Source: a virus. From it: a stretch of 44,920 nucleotides of DNA. The notes below the pieces were generated by a model, which was not told where the DNA came from, ran no database searches, and was given only the letters and a program-made list of their open reading frames with translations. The translations under genes were made by a program, and so were the position numbers. Below are positions 24,348 through 33,715 of this stretch, piece by piece (positions within the stretch are counted from its first letter, which is position 1; each line of letters begins with the position of its first letter). The stretch is taken from the IMG/VR virus record IMGVR_UViG_3300032731_000385, positions 1 through 44,920 of that record, one strand, 5' to 3'.

Positions 24348-26096
24348 ATGGAGCTTACAACACATCAATATAATATATTTAAATCAAGATATGCATTACC
24401 ATATGAAGAAACGTGGGAAGAATGTATTGAGAGGGTTGCGAATCATGTAGTTAAAGCTGAAGAACATAGTAAAGTTGTTGAAATTAGAACTAACTTTTAT
24501 AATATTATGAAAGATATGAAATTCATCCCGGGTGGTAGAATTTTACATGGATCAGGCCGAAAGAGCGGTGCGATGTTAAATTGTTTTGTATTGGATATGG
24601 AAGATAATAGATATTCAATTGCTAAAGCTATGGCAGATATGTATTTAATTTCCACCAGTGGTGGTGGAGTAGGTATGAATTATTCTAAAATTAGGCCGAA
24701 GGGAGCCCCAATTCAAGGGGCGGAGAACATGGCTCCTGGTGTTGTAAGTGAGATTAGAAAAATTGATGCTATTGGAGAACAAGTAAAATGTGGTGGAGAA
24801 AGACGAGTTGCTTTACTTGCGTGTTTATCAGTAGAACACCCAGATATCATGGATTTTCTTCATGTAAAATTAGATGAAAATGAATTAAATAATCATAATA
24901 TTTCGGTGTTAGTTACAAACGAATTTTTAAAGGCTGTACGTTTGGATAAAATGTGGGAATTTGAATTTGGCGGATTAAAATATGGTAGTCCTATTAAAGC
25001 ACGTGATATATGGAATTTAATAATTGAAAATAGTATTAAACGTGGTGAGCCAGGGATATTGTTTGAGGATAATATTAAAGACAATTTTGCGACAAAATAT
25101 TTTGAAAAATTTGTATCAACAAATCCATGTGGTGAAATTTGTGCACCTAATTATGGGGCATGTTGCTTAGGAAGTATTAATTTATCAAATTTTTATGATG
25201 AAGCAAACAATGATGTTAATTGGTCAGAGCTAGCTAAAACAATTAAAGTTGCAATTCGGTTTCTAGATAATGTAATTTCAATAAATAATTATCCAATTGT
25301 GGAATGTAAAACTACCGCTGAAGAAAGCAGACGAATTGGGTTAGGTGTAATGGGACTTCATTATTTACTTATCAAATTAGGAATGAAGTATGGAAAGAAA
25401 AAATCATTAGAATTTATTGAACGATTATTTACAACTATTAGAAATGAAGCTTTTGAAGCATCAATTGAATTAGCACAGGAAAAGGGTGCATTTCCGATGT
25501 TTGATTATGATAAATATGTAGACAATGTATATATTCAACAATTGCCACCTCGTTTGTTGCGTAAAATGAAATTGTATGGTATTCGTAATGGAGTATTGTT
25601 AACTGTACCACCAACTGGAACTACTGCACAATTAGCAAATGTATCTAGTGGAATAGAACCAATTTTTGCACCAGTTCATGTTCGTAAATATCGTAATACT
25701 GATGGTAGTGTACAAACTGAAATTATAGTAGATTATTTATTGTCCGAACATTATAAACATAATAAATCTTTAGCATTTTTTGTGAGTGCATATGATGTTA
25801 GTCCAGAAGAACATATTGCAGTACAAGCGGCAGTTCAACAATATGTGGATGGATCAATTTCTAAAACGATTAATTTACCCGAAAAATATACAGATACAAA
25901 TGAAGTATCAGATACTATTTTTGATTATTCTAAATACTTAAAAGGAATGACGATGTATAGACAAAATTCACGAGGACAAGAACCATTAGTTTCTATTAAA
26001 TTCAATGGCAGAAAAGAACTTGGAGAATATATAGAAAAGGCCGCGAACATTAAGGCGTCTGAAACTGATTGTGCCACCGGCAAGTGTGATATTTAA
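24348..26096 (+). CDS. nrdJ: class II (cobalamin-dependent) ribonucleotide reductase
   Basis: 582 aa. Makes deoxyribonucleotides with an adenosylcobalamin radical. NPCGE (259-263) holds the radical-relay Asn, Cys and Glu; Cys79 (MLNCFV) is one partner of the redox pair; PPTGTTAQLANVSSGIEP is the substrate loop; the C-terminal pair Cys575/Cys580 (CATGKC) recycles the active site, perhaps through the thioredoxin encoded at 36861. STSGGGVGMNYSKIRPKGA is typical of NrdJ. No NrdB or NrdF small subunit occurs in the window. The host must supply or import B12. AGGAG precedes the ATG. Confidence 0.88.
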   Translation: MELTTHQYNIFKSRYALPYEETWEECIERVANHVVKAEEHSKVVEIRTNFYNIMKDMKFIPGGRILHGSGRKSGAMLNCFVLDMEDNRYSIAKAMADMYLISTSGGGVGMNYSKIRPKGAPIQGAENMAPGVVSEIRKIDAIGEQVKCGGERRVALLACLSVEHPDIMDFLHVKLDENELNNHNISVLVTNEFLKAVRLDKMWEFEFGGLKYGSPIKARDIWNLIIENSIKRGEPGILFEDNIKDNFATKYFEKFVSTNPCGEICAPNYGACCLGSINLSNFYDEANNDVNWSELAKTIKVAIRFLDNVISINNYPIVECKTTAEESRRIGLGVMGLHYLLIKLGMKYGKKKSLEFIERLFTTIRNEAFEASIELAQEKGAFPMFDYDKYVDNVYIQQLPPRLLRKMKLYGIRNGVLLTVPPTGTTAQLANVSSGIEPIFAPVHVRKYRNTDGSVQTEIIVDYLLSEHYKHNKSLAFFVSAYDVSPEEHIAVQAAVQQYVDGSISKTINLPEKYTDTNEVSDTIFDYSKYLKGMTMYRQNSRGQEPLVSIKFNGRKELGEYIEKAANIKASETDCATGKCDI

Positions 26097-26179
26097 TTAA
26101 TTTATTTATGACGTTTTGATTACCGTGGTACTATTTACATAAAAGAAAAAATGTTGAATTTACATATAAAGGAGTTATA

Positions 26180-26644
26180 ATGCAAACTATTTCTAAAACA
26201 TTTACATTTGATTACGCACACCGCCTTAAAGGTGCGGATGGAAATTTTTATAATAAAGAAAAATGTGGTTCACTGCATGGACACACTGGTAAGGTAATAA
26301 TTACAGTAGCCAGAAAAAATTTTACGGGCCGTCGTAGTAATCTAGAGATGGAACAAGACAATTTTGGATTTGTAATGGATTATGGATTATTGTCTCACAT
26401 TAAAAATTGGATAGATGATAATTGGGATCACGCAACGTTAGTTGAAAACCACGATACTGAATTATTAAATTTTTTAGAAACGTCTGGAGATAGGCATTAT
26501 GTAATGACAGACAGAGCAAATTCAGAAGCGATGGTGGAAGTGATGTTAACCCAATGTACTCAATTATTACCAGATTTTGTGAAAGTAGTAAAATTAGAAC
26601 TTTGGGAAACTCCTAAATCGTTTTGTACTTGGGAGGATAAATGA
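26180..26644 (+). CDS. queD: QueD, 6-carboxy-tetrahydropterin synthase
   Basis: 154 aa. Second step to 7-deazaguanine: converts dihydroneopterin triphosphate to carboxytetrahydropterin. Zinc ligands His14 (DYAH), His33 and His35 (SLHGH) and catalytic Cys29 (KCGSLHGH) are present; WDHATL and LELWETP complete the active site. AAGGAG site. First gene of the deazaguanine operon that runs to DpdA. Confidence 0.88.
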   Translation: MQTISKTFTFDYAHRLKGADGNFYNKEKCGSLHGHTGKVIITVARKNFTGRRSNLEMEQDNFGFVMDYGLLSHIKNWIDDNWDHATLVENHDTELLNFLETSGDRHYVMTDRANSEAMVEVMLTQCTQLLPDFVKVVKLELWETPKSFCTWEDK

Positions 26645-26647
26645 AAA

Positions 26648-26776
26648 ATGATTAGGAAAATAAATTTATATAAACAAGGAAATTTAAAATTAATTGCATT
26701 AACTGCAAAATCTTTTGTAAATAAAAAATATAAAAATCAAATTATAAATCAATTAAAATTGTGGGGAATGTGGTGA
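26648..26776 (+). CDS. possible 42-aa basic peptide
   Basis: ATG at 26648 reads MIRKINLYKQGNLKLIALTA and ends at 26776, overlapping the start of queE. Basic, with no motif. It fills the queD-queE gap, but lacks a clear ribosome-binding site, so it may not be a real gene. Confidence 0.3.
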   Translation: MIRKINLYKQGNLKLIALTAKSFVNKKYKNQIINQLKLWGMW

Positions 26777-27510
26777 AAGTAATAGAAACATTTGTAAGCA
26801 TTCAAGGTGAAGGTAAATATCTCGGTGCGCCATCATTATTTATTCGTACAACGGGATGTAATTTAAGATGCGCATGGAAAAATCCTGATGGGAGTATAAC
26901 AAAATGTGATACACCATATAGTTCGTGGGAACCTGAAAATGGAACGATATTTGATCCAATGAGTGCTGATGAGATTGATGCGTGGGTATACCACGCTGTG
27001 ATTACAGGCGGTGAACCAATGATACAAAAAGATATTGTTGAAATAACTAACCAGTTAGTTGATGATGGATTTACCGTAACAATTGAAACGAATGGAACAA
27101 TCTATAATCCAGGATTTAATCCAACCGATGAAGTATTTTATTCATTTTCACCAAAACTTAGTAATAGTAATGCGTTGAATAGTTCTATGCATATGAAAAA
27201 TAATCATTCTGTCAGTGAAAATATCTTAAAATATTGGAATGATATTAAAACAGCGAATAAATATACTAATTGGAATGCATGGAAACATCATATGCAATTA
27301 AAATTTGTAGTGAATTCTGTAGATGATTTTATGGAAATTGAAAGTAATTATGGTCAATTTAGAACAATAATTTATATCATGCCACAAGGTATAACCACTC
27401 AACAATTTGAAGATAAACAGAATTGGATAGTTGATAAATGTATTGAGTATGGATATAATTATACGCCACGATTACATATTGATTTGTTTGGTAATAAAAG
27501 AGGAATATAA
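26773..27510 (+). CDS. queE: QueE, 7-carboxy-7-deazaguanine synthase
   Basis: Radical-SAM enzyme of about 245 aa that rearranges carboxytetrahydropterin to 7-carboxy-7-deazaguanine. GTG at 26773 gives VKVIETFVSIQGEGKYLG, the usual QueE N-terminus, with GGGG upstream; a GTG at 26761 would add four residues. The 4Fe-4S Cys are C29 and C33 (CNLRC) and C45 (KCDTPYSSW), with an 11-residue insertion before the third Cys; this spacing is seen in some QueE. AVITGGEPMIQ is the SAM-binding motif. Confidence 0.87.
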   Translation: MKVIETFVSIQGEGKYLGAPSLFIRTTGCNLRCAWKNPDGSITKCDTPYSSWEPENGTIFDPMSADEIDAWVYHAVITGGEPMIQKDIVEITNQLVDDGFTVTIETNGTIYNPGFNPTDEVFYSFSPKLSNSNALNSSMHMKNNHSVSENILKYWNDIKTANKYTNWNAWKHHMQLKFVVNSVDDFMEIESNYGQFRTIIYIMPQGITTQQFEDKQNWIVDKCIEYGYNYTPRLHIDLFGNKRGI

Positions 27511-27513
27511 AGA

Positions 27514-28623
27514 ATGAAAAAAATACGTGTCGCAATTGCAGGTGTCGGTAATTGTGCATCATCATTAGTGCAGGGTGTTGAATACTATAAACAACAAAAC
27601 CAGCAAGATGGTGTAATGATGCCACTTATAGGAAAGTATAAACCGACGGATATAGAATTTGTAGTTGCATTTGATATTGATCAACGAAAAGTTAATATGT
27701 CATTATCAGAAGCGATATATGCCAAACCAAATTGTGCTATGAAATTTGTGGATTCAGTTAATACTAGTGCGCATGTGTATATGGGGCACCAATTAGATGG
27801 AGTAGCAGATCATATGAAAGAATATGATGAATCACAGGCGTTTCGTGTAGCTAGTGAAGAAGCTCCGGTAGATGTTGTTGAAATATTAAATCAAAATAAT
27901 GTAGACGTATTGATTTCGTATATGCCAGTTGGAAGTGAGATTGCAGCTAAATTTTATGCAGAATGTGCTATTAAAGCTAAAGTTGGATTTGTAAATAATA
28001 TGCCAGTATTTATAGCATCCGATCCTGAATGGGCTAGAAAATTTGAAGATGCTAAAATTCCGATAATTGGTGATGATATTAAATCACAAGTTGGTGCTAC
28101 CATAGTTCATCGGGTATTGACCCGATTGTTTGGAGACCGCGGATATAATTTAGATAGAACATATCAATTAAATACTGGTGGTAATACTGACTTTTTAAAT
28201 ATGTTAGAACGAACTCGTTTAAAATCTAAAAAGAAATCAAAAACGCAATCTGTAAAGAGTCAACTAGATATTGATATTTCACCAGATGATATTCATATAG
28301 GCCCAAGTGATTATGTTCCATGGCAAAAAGATAATAAAGTATGTTTTATAAGAATGGAAGGCCGTGGATTTGCTGGTGCACCAATTGAATTAGAATTACG
28401 GTTGAGTGTTCAAGATTCTCCTAATTCAGCGGGCGTTGTTATAGATGCTATTAGATATGTTAAATTAGCAATGGATAATGCAATATACGGTAATTTGGAA
28501 GCACCATCAGCATACTTAATGAAATCACCAGCAATTCAAATTCGTGACAGTGAAGCATTTGAATTATGTCAGAAATTTGCTAAAACTGGTACTTTAAGAG
28601 ATTCACAAATACCAAGGTGGTAG
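27514..28623 (+). CDS. ino1: myo-inositol-1-phosphate synthase
   Basis: 369 aa, of the short bacterial/archaeal type. It converts glucose-6-phosphate to inositol-3-phosphate using bound NAD. The Rossmann motif VAIAGVGNCASSLVQG (6-21) and the signature NNMPVFIASDPEWARKF ... DDIKSQVGATIVHRVLTRL (about 164-206) are hallmark, as is YQLNTGGNTDFLNM. It is unusual in a phage and sits inside the deazaguanine operon, between QueE and a methyltransferase, with no gap. Role unknown: it may feed inositol into DNA or glycan modification, or redirect host metabolism. Confidence 0.85.
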   Translation: MKKIRVAIAGVGNCASSLVQGVEYYKQQNQQDGVMMPLIGKYKPTDIEFVVAFDIDQRKVNMSLSEAIYAKPNCAMKFVDSVNTSAHVYMGHQLDGVADHMKEYDESQAFRVASEEAPVDVVEILNQNNVDVLISYMPVGSEIAAKFYAECAIKAKVGFVNNMPVFIASDPEWARKFEDAKIPIIGDDIKSQVGATIVHRVLTRLFGDRGYNLDRTYQLNTGGNTDFLNMLERTRLKSKKKSKTQSVKSQLDIDISPDDIHIGPSDYVPWQKDNKVCFIRMEGRGFAGAPIELELRLSVQDSPNSAGVVIDAIRYVKLAMDNAIYGNLEAPSAYLMKSPAIQIRDSEAFELCQKFAKTGTLRDSQIPRW

Positions 28624-29220
28624 ATGCATAAACGAATAGATAATGGTACACCACAAATAATAATAGATTTATTTCAATTTCCATATTTTCAATTTGGAAA
28701 TCAATATGGTGCAAATAATCTAATACTTTTAGATATTGCGTGTGGTAATGGACTTCAAACACCATTTTTAAAATCTAAATTTAAACATGTTATTTCTATG
28801 GATATTGATCCTCAAAACGTTGATGTTATACAAGCTTCAATCACTGATATTCCACTAGAAAATAAAATGGTTGATGTATCATTTTCATTTGAAACTATAG
28901 AACATATAAACCAGGATCACCAGCACAAAGCTATACAGGAACTTATTAGAGTGACTAAGGATATAATAATTATAGGAAGTGTAAATGAAACTGGTGTAGA
29001 TTTTATTGATGGGCATGAAATTTATAAAGCAATAAATGATAAAAATTCATACCATATATGTGAATTGAATCACGATACATTTCCAAGCTTAGTAAATAAT
29101 TATAAGGATCGGCTTGATATATCATATTATCAAACAGTTTATGAAGATAAATTAATGATACACCCCGGACTTCAATCTCACGCATATGTAAATTATGCGG
29201 TATGTAAATTAAAGGTATAA
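28624..29220 (+). CDS. SAM-dependent methyltransferase
   Basis: 198 aa, class I fold. LLDIACGNGLQT (about 35-46) is motif I; VISMDIDPQNV carries the acidic SAM-ribose residue; FSFETIEHINQ is motif IV/V of the Methyltransf_11 type. Substrate not predictable from sequence. It starts directly after the inositol synthase and ends directly before QueC, so it probably acts in the same modification pathway, possibly on the modified base or on inositol phosphate. Confidence 0.75.
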   Translation: MHKRIDNGTPQIIIDLFQFPYFQFGNQYGANNLILLDIACGNGLQTPFLKSKFKHVISMDIDPQNVDVIQASITDIPLENKMVDVSFSFETIEHINQDHQHKAIQELIRVTKDIIIIGSVNETGVDFIDGHEIYKAINDKNSYHICELNHDTFPSLVNNYKDRLDISYYQTVYEDKLMIHPGLQSHAYVNYAVCKLKV

Positions 29221-30024
29221 ATGAAAATTGTTATTTTATATAGTGGTGGATTAGATAGTTTTTTAATGTATAAATGGGCAAATGTTTATTATCCTGATGC
29301 AGATATTAAATGTATATTTTATACGCACGGTCATGATTCAGAGCAATCAGAACTTAAATCACTTCCCAATTTTGTTGAGGTTCGTAATATAGACTGGTTA
29401 GATGCATCACATCAACCAGTATCAAAAAAAAGCGATCCATTTGCAGGTAATATTTATATTCCCGGAAGAAATTTAATATTTGGTGCATTAGCAGCTTGTC
29501 AGGAATTAGCGGATGAAATATGGATGGGAACTGTTGTAGATGAAGATAATCCTCAAGCTACCGATAAAAATGAAAAATTTAGACATGATACAAGTGAATT
29601 ATTAAGTTATGTATTAAGTCCATTTATTGATGATGTAAAAATTAAATTTCCATTCGTGGATGCAAGCATGACAAAATTAGATTGCGTACTCTGGGCCTTA
29701 AAACATAATGTTACAAAGGAAGAATTAATACATACCACAAGTTGTTGGCATAATATTAATGGCACTCCATGTGGTGAATGCAAACAATGTTTAAAACGGA
29801 TGCTTGTATTTGGAATAACTGATATTACAGAATCCTATATTGTACACCCTTTAAATTCTAGTATTCAACGAAAATTAATATGTGATTATATAACGGCATA
29901 TTTAACTAATCCTGATGTAAATGTAGATGAATTAAATATGGTAAACATGATATCACAGTATTTTAACCAACCACTATCTGATATACAATTACAAATGAGG
30001 AAACTAAATGAAACCAACGATTAA
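29221..30024 (+). CDS. queC: QueC, 7-cyano-7-deazaguanine (preQ0) synthase
   Basis: 267 aa. ATP-dependent conversion of carboxydeazaguanine to preQ0. PP-loop SGGLDS (8-13) and the zinc site SCWHNINGTPCGECKQC near the C-terminus, with its four Cys, are diagnostic. PGRNLIFGALAA is also typical. It overlaps folE by 17 bases. Confidence 0.9.
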   Translation: MKIVILYSGGLDSFLMYKWANVYYPDADIKCIFYTHGHDSEQSELKSLPNFVEVRNIDWLDASHQPVSKKSDPFAGNIYIPGRNLIFGALAACQELADEIWMGTVVDEDNPQATDKNEKFRHDTSELLSYVLSPFIDDVKIKFPFVDASMTKLDCVLWALKHNVTKEELIHTTSCWHNINGTPCGECKQCLKRMLVFGITDITESYIVHPLNSSIQRKLICDYITAYLTNPDVNVDELNMVNMISQYFNQPLSDIQLQMRKLNETND

Positions 30025-30592
30025 CCTTGCCGCTGAAAAATATGGTGAGTTTTTAACACTTTTAGGATTTGATTGGGAATCGGATCCAAATATGAAAGAT
30101 ACTCCTAAACGGGTCGCTAAAATGTATATTAATGAATTGTATAGAGGATGTTATGATGATTCACCAAAAATTACTGCATTTGATAATACAGAAAATTATA
30201 CTGGAATAGTGTTTGAAGGAAATATTACAGTACAATCGGTATGTAGCCATCATATTATTCCATTTATTGGTAATGCTCACGTAGCATATATTCCAACTAA
30301 AAAAATTATCGGCCTAAGTAAATTAAATCGTATAGTTGAATATTATTGCCGACGCCCACAAGTTCAAGAAAATTTAACACAGCAAATTCATAATCATATA
30401 AGTGAAATATGTGAAGGCAATGGTGGTGTAGCAGTAATGATTGAAGCTAAACATTTGTGTGTATCTATGCGAGGAGTATCACATTCAGATGGTATTATGA
30501 AAACTGCTAAATTAAGCGGTGCATTTCTAAAACAGAATGAACTCGCTCGTACGGAATTTTATAATTTTATCGCGGGGTTAAAAAATGGATAA
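30008..30592 (+). CDS. folE: FolE, GTP cyclohydrolase I
   Basis: 194 aa. First step of the pathway: opens GTP to dihydroneopterin triphosphate for QueD. Zinc ligands Cys79 and His82 in SVCSHHIIPF, Cys151 in KHLCVSMRGV, and GLSKLNRIVEYYCRRPQ are diagnostic. ATGAGGAAACTAAATG gives a good ribosome-binding site inside queC, and its end overlaps dpdA by eight bases. Confidence 0.92.
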   Translation: MKPTINLAAEKYGEFLTLLGFDWESDPNMKDTPKRVAKMYINELYRGCYDDSPKITAFDNTENYTGIVFEGNITVQSVCSHHIIPFIGNAHVAYIPTKKIIGLSKLNRIVEYYCRRPQVQENLTQQIHNHISEICEGNGGVAVMIEAKHLCVSMRGVSHSDGIMKTAKLSGAFLKQNELARTEFYNFIAGLKNG

Positions 30593-31778
30593 ACATAGAT
30601 TTAAATATATACCATCATTTTTTTCCGGCGAATATGGCTCTAATATGAGAAAGCATTTTAGGTTTACTAAAACTAATTTATCCTGCAGATATTACGCAGA
30701 TGAATTTCCGGAAAAATACCGGTATAAATATGCATTAATTAGTGCAGGTGCAAACCCACCAATGAATTATAGAACAGAATTAGATTTAGATACTTCATTT
30801 GTATTTGGAGATTCGGGTGGATATCAAATAGCATCTGGTGCATTAAAATGGAATCCAAAGTATGTGCCTATATTTTTTGAATGGCTAGAAAATAATTCTG
30901 ATGTCGCTATGAATTTGGATATTCCACCTAGAATGAAATATGCTGGAAAATATAAGGAATGCTTAGAGATTAGTAGACAGAATTTTAAATATTTTGCAGA
31001 TCATCAAACTGGTAAAACTCAATTTTTAAATATTCTTCAGGGTGTGGATGAATTAACATTTAATAATTGGTATAATGGAGTTAAAGAGTTTCCATTTTCT
31101 GGTTGGTCTATTGGAGGAACTGGTGGCCAATTGTTTAGATTCTTTGCTAGTATGTCATTATTATTAAAAAATAAAGAGCATTTGAAACCGAGAAATAAAT
31201 ATTTTCATATTTTAGGAACTTCACGAATTCGTGATTTTTTGATGTTATTGCAATTACAAAAATCATTGGAGGAAGTAGGTAGTGATGTAATAATAACCAC
31301 AGATAGTTCATCGCCAGATAGAGCTGTTGTATTTGGACATTATTATTTAGGTTATCATATTAAACGTGGATCATTTGAAATGATAAATTTACCAAACCCA
31401 GCTACTAAGCCAGATACTATACATGAATATAAAGGTTACGGAAGTTTACCTGCTATTACAGCATTTGATGATATTTTAAAAGAAAATTTTGATTGGGATG
31501 ATGTTGTAGAATGGAATAGAGACTGTAAAATGGGAATGCGGTTACATAATTTTTACGTATTTAAACAAGTGATCGGCGTATTAACCGATTTGGTATATGG
31601 TCATGATGAGATATTACAAGAAGCATTATCAGCCGACACGTATAAATTATTAACTCTAATAGATACTATGGTGAAAAAAGATCCAATAGCAGTTTTTAAA
31701 ACTAATGAACCATTTTTCACTAAATTGAATAAGCAGGATCAAAAATTAGAATCTAAAACATTTAAAAAGTTTCAATAA
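30585..31778 (+). CDS. dpdA: DpdA-like DNA guanine transglycosylase
   Basis: 397 aa, tRNA-guanine-transglycosylase superfamily. It likely swaps guanine in phage DNA for a 7-deazaguanine base. FVFGDSGGYQIASG carries the catalytic Asp76; AMNLDIPPR has Asp112; FLNILQGV and GWSIGGTGGQ line the base pocket. The Cys zinc site of tRNA-acting TGTs is not visible, as in phage DpdA. It ends the FolE-QueD-QueE-QueC set, so a preQ0-type base is the expected substrate. DNA rather than tRNA is inferred from this context. Confidence 0.82.
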   Translation: MDKHRFKYIPSFFSGEYGSNMRKHFRFTKTNLSCRYYADEFPEKYRYKYALISAGANPPMNYRTELDLDTSFVFGDSGGYQIASGALKWNPKYVPIFFEWLENNSDVAMNLDIPPRMKYAGKYKECLEISRQNFKYFADHQTGKTQFLNILQGVDELTFNNWYNGVKEFPFSGWSIGGTGGQLFRFFASMSLLLKNKEHLKPRNKYFHILGTSRIRDFLMLLQLQKSLEEVGSDVIITTDSSSPDRAVVFGHYYLGYHIKRGSFEMINLPNPATKPDTIHEYKGYGSLPAITAFDDILKENFDWDDVVEWNRDCKMGMRLHNFYVFKQVIGVLTDLVYGHDEILQEALSADTYKLLTLIDTMVKKDPIAVFKTNEPFFTKLNKQDQKLESKTFKKFQ

Positions 31779-31813
31779 GGCGTAATAGAAATTTTATTTC
31801 GTAATATTTAAGA

Positions 31814-31914
31814 ATGGGAAAAAATTAGAAACTGTACAATGTAAATGTGGTAGGAATATTTCTACTAATAATATAGCCGCACATTTACGCGCTAAAAAAT
31901 GTAAGGAATTATAA
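31814..31914 (+). pseudogene. zinc-finger ORF broken in an A6 run
   Basis: ATG at 31814 reads MGKN then stops. With one extra A in the run 31819-31824 it continues KKLETVQCKCGRNISTNN... to AKKCKEL, stopping at 31914, a 33-residue CxC...H...C zinc finger. It fills the gap between dpdA and the polymerase. Either decayed or a homopolymer error. Confidence 0.4.
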
Positions 31915-31917
31915 AAA

Positions 31918-33690
31918 ATGTACATGAATATCCATTACGATTATCAATCTAAACAAATTCATATATGGGATGATGAACATGGATATGCTATGTTTCCATT
32001 TAAAAAATATGGATATATAAAAGATCCGAATGGTAGATATAGTTCATTATATGGTGATAGATTGAGAAAAGCATATAGTTGGGATTATAATTTACAAGCA
32101 GATGATCTTTTTGAAAGTGATATCCATCCTGATGTTCGTTATTTAATTGATACGTATTTGTTATCAGACGAACCATCCACTGGTCATATCGTATTACCAA
32201 TTGACATTGAAGTTGAAGTAACCGATGGATTTCCACATGCGCATATTGCGGCTAATAAAATTACTTCTATAGCATTATATGATTCTGCACACGATTTATA
32301 TTACGCATTGGTATTAAATGAGGATAAAGATGTAGATGATTACACCGATGGTAATCAAATTGTGGAATTATTTGGTTCAGAGGCAGAATTATTAAACCGA
32401 TTTTATGCTAAATATTTAGAAATCCGGCCAACTATTATCACCGGCTGGAATAGTAATAATTTTGATATTCCATACCTGTTCAATAGAGCATGTAAAATTT
32501 TAGGTGAAACCATAGCAAAATGTTTATCTCCAATTGGTATAGTTTATAAAGATAAATTTAAAGGTGATATTGTTATAGCTGGAGTATCTTGTTTGGATTA
32601 TTATTTATTATATAAAAACTTTACGTACAATGAATTAGATTCATATAAATTAGATTCTGTTGCCGTGTATGAAAAATTGGGACAGCAAAAAATTAAATAC
32701 TCTGGTACACTTGATGACTTGCGTGTAAATGATTTACGGCAGTTTATTAAATATAATATTCAAGATGTTAGATTAATTAATCTTTTGGATATTAAATTAA
32801 ATCTAATAGAAATTGCTATAGGTATTTGTCATATCGGGCACGTTCCGTATGAAAGTATTTATATGCCAAGTAGATATTTAGATGGTGCTTTATTAGTATA
32901 TCTTAAAAAATTAGGCATAGTAGCTCCAAATAAAAATCCTGAAGGTAGAAATCAAATGACAAATGAGGGTCAATATGAGGGAGCTCATGTACAAAAACCG
33001 CAAGCCGGACGATACGATTGGGTGTATGATTTAGATATTACATCAATGTATCCATCTATTATTATGTCTCTTAATATTTCACCAGAAACTAAAACTGGTA
33101 AAGTTATAGGTTGGAAACCAAATGATTTAGTGAGTTCCTCGGTTAAAACCTATACAATAATTTTAAATGACCGTGAACAGGGCACGTTTACTAAAACTGA
33201 ACTGTCTGAGTTTTTACGGGATAATAATTTATCCATTTCTGCAAATGGTATTTTATATAATACTGAAAAAATGGGATTGATGTCATCTATATTAGTGAAA
33301 TGGTTTGATGACCGGGTAGATTTTAGGAATTTAGCAAAGAAATTTGCGGATGAAAATGATGATGTTAAATATCAGTATTTTAATAAACGCCAACATATTC
33401 AAAAGATTTTGTTAAATAGTTTATATGGTGTATTGGCATTACCAGTGTTTAGATTTTATGATTTGGATAATGCCCTGGCTGTAACCAGCACGGGGCAAAG
33501 TTTAATTGGATTCACTAAAAAGATTGCTAATCATTTTTATAACATGGAGCTGGGATCAAAAATAGAATTAGACTTAGAAGATGGCACAACAAAATCCATA
33601 TATGAAAATCAGTCCGTAACTGTTATACGGAGCGGAAAACAAATAAATATTTTAGGAAATAATATAAAAAATACCGATCAAATTTTATAA
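31918..33690 (+). CDS. 43A: gp43 DNA polymerase, large N-terminal fragment
   Basis: 590 aa of a family-B polymerase. Exo I PIDIEV (D96, E98), Exo II NSNNFDIPY (to D183), Exo III YNIQDVRLI (D283); polymerase motif A DLDITSMYPSII (371-382) and motif B KILLNSLYGVLALP (496-509). It ends before motif C. The last 45 residues (SKIELDLEDGTTKSI... KNTDQIL) resemble the beta-rich end of a Hint/intein N-half, but lack the TxxH block. With the pieces at 33813 and 33881 it should rebuild gp43, which replicates the genome and proofreads. Confidence 0.88.
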   Translation: MYMNIHYDYQSKQIHIWDDEHGYAMFPFKKYGYIKDPNGRYSSLYGDRLRKAYSWDYNLQADDLFESDIHPDVRYLIDTYLLSDEPSTGHIVLPIDIEVEVTDGFPHAHIAANKITSIALYDSAHDLYYALVLNEDKDVDDYTDGNQIVELFGSEAELLNRFYAKYLEIRPTIITGWNSNNFDIPYLFNRACKILGETIAKCLSPIGIVYKDKFKGDIVIAGVSCLDYYLLYKNFTYNELDSYKLDSVAVYEKLGQQKIKYSGTLDDLRVNDLRQFIKYNIQDVRLINLLDIKLNLIEIAIGICHIGHVPYESIYMPSRYLDGALLVYLKKLGIVAPNKNPEGRNQMTNEGQYEGAHVQKPQAGRYDWVYDLDITSMYPSIIMSLNISPETKTGKVIGWKPNDLVSSSVKTYTIILNDREQGTFTKTELSEFLRDNNLSISANGILYNTEKMGLMSSILVKWFDDRVDFRNLAKKFADENDDVKYQYFNKRQHIQKILLNSLYGVLALPVFRFYDLDNALAVTSTGQSLIGFTKKIANHFYNMELGSKIELDLEDGTTKSIYENQSVTVIRSGKQINILGNNIKNTDQIL

Positions 33691-33715
33691 AATATATTTA
33701 TTAGTAAGATATAAA

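Noticed and set aside
22950-26096. Split inteins in gp41 or the RNR, known from related fractured phage genes
   Set aside because: Both genes read through without interruption and keep all motifs.
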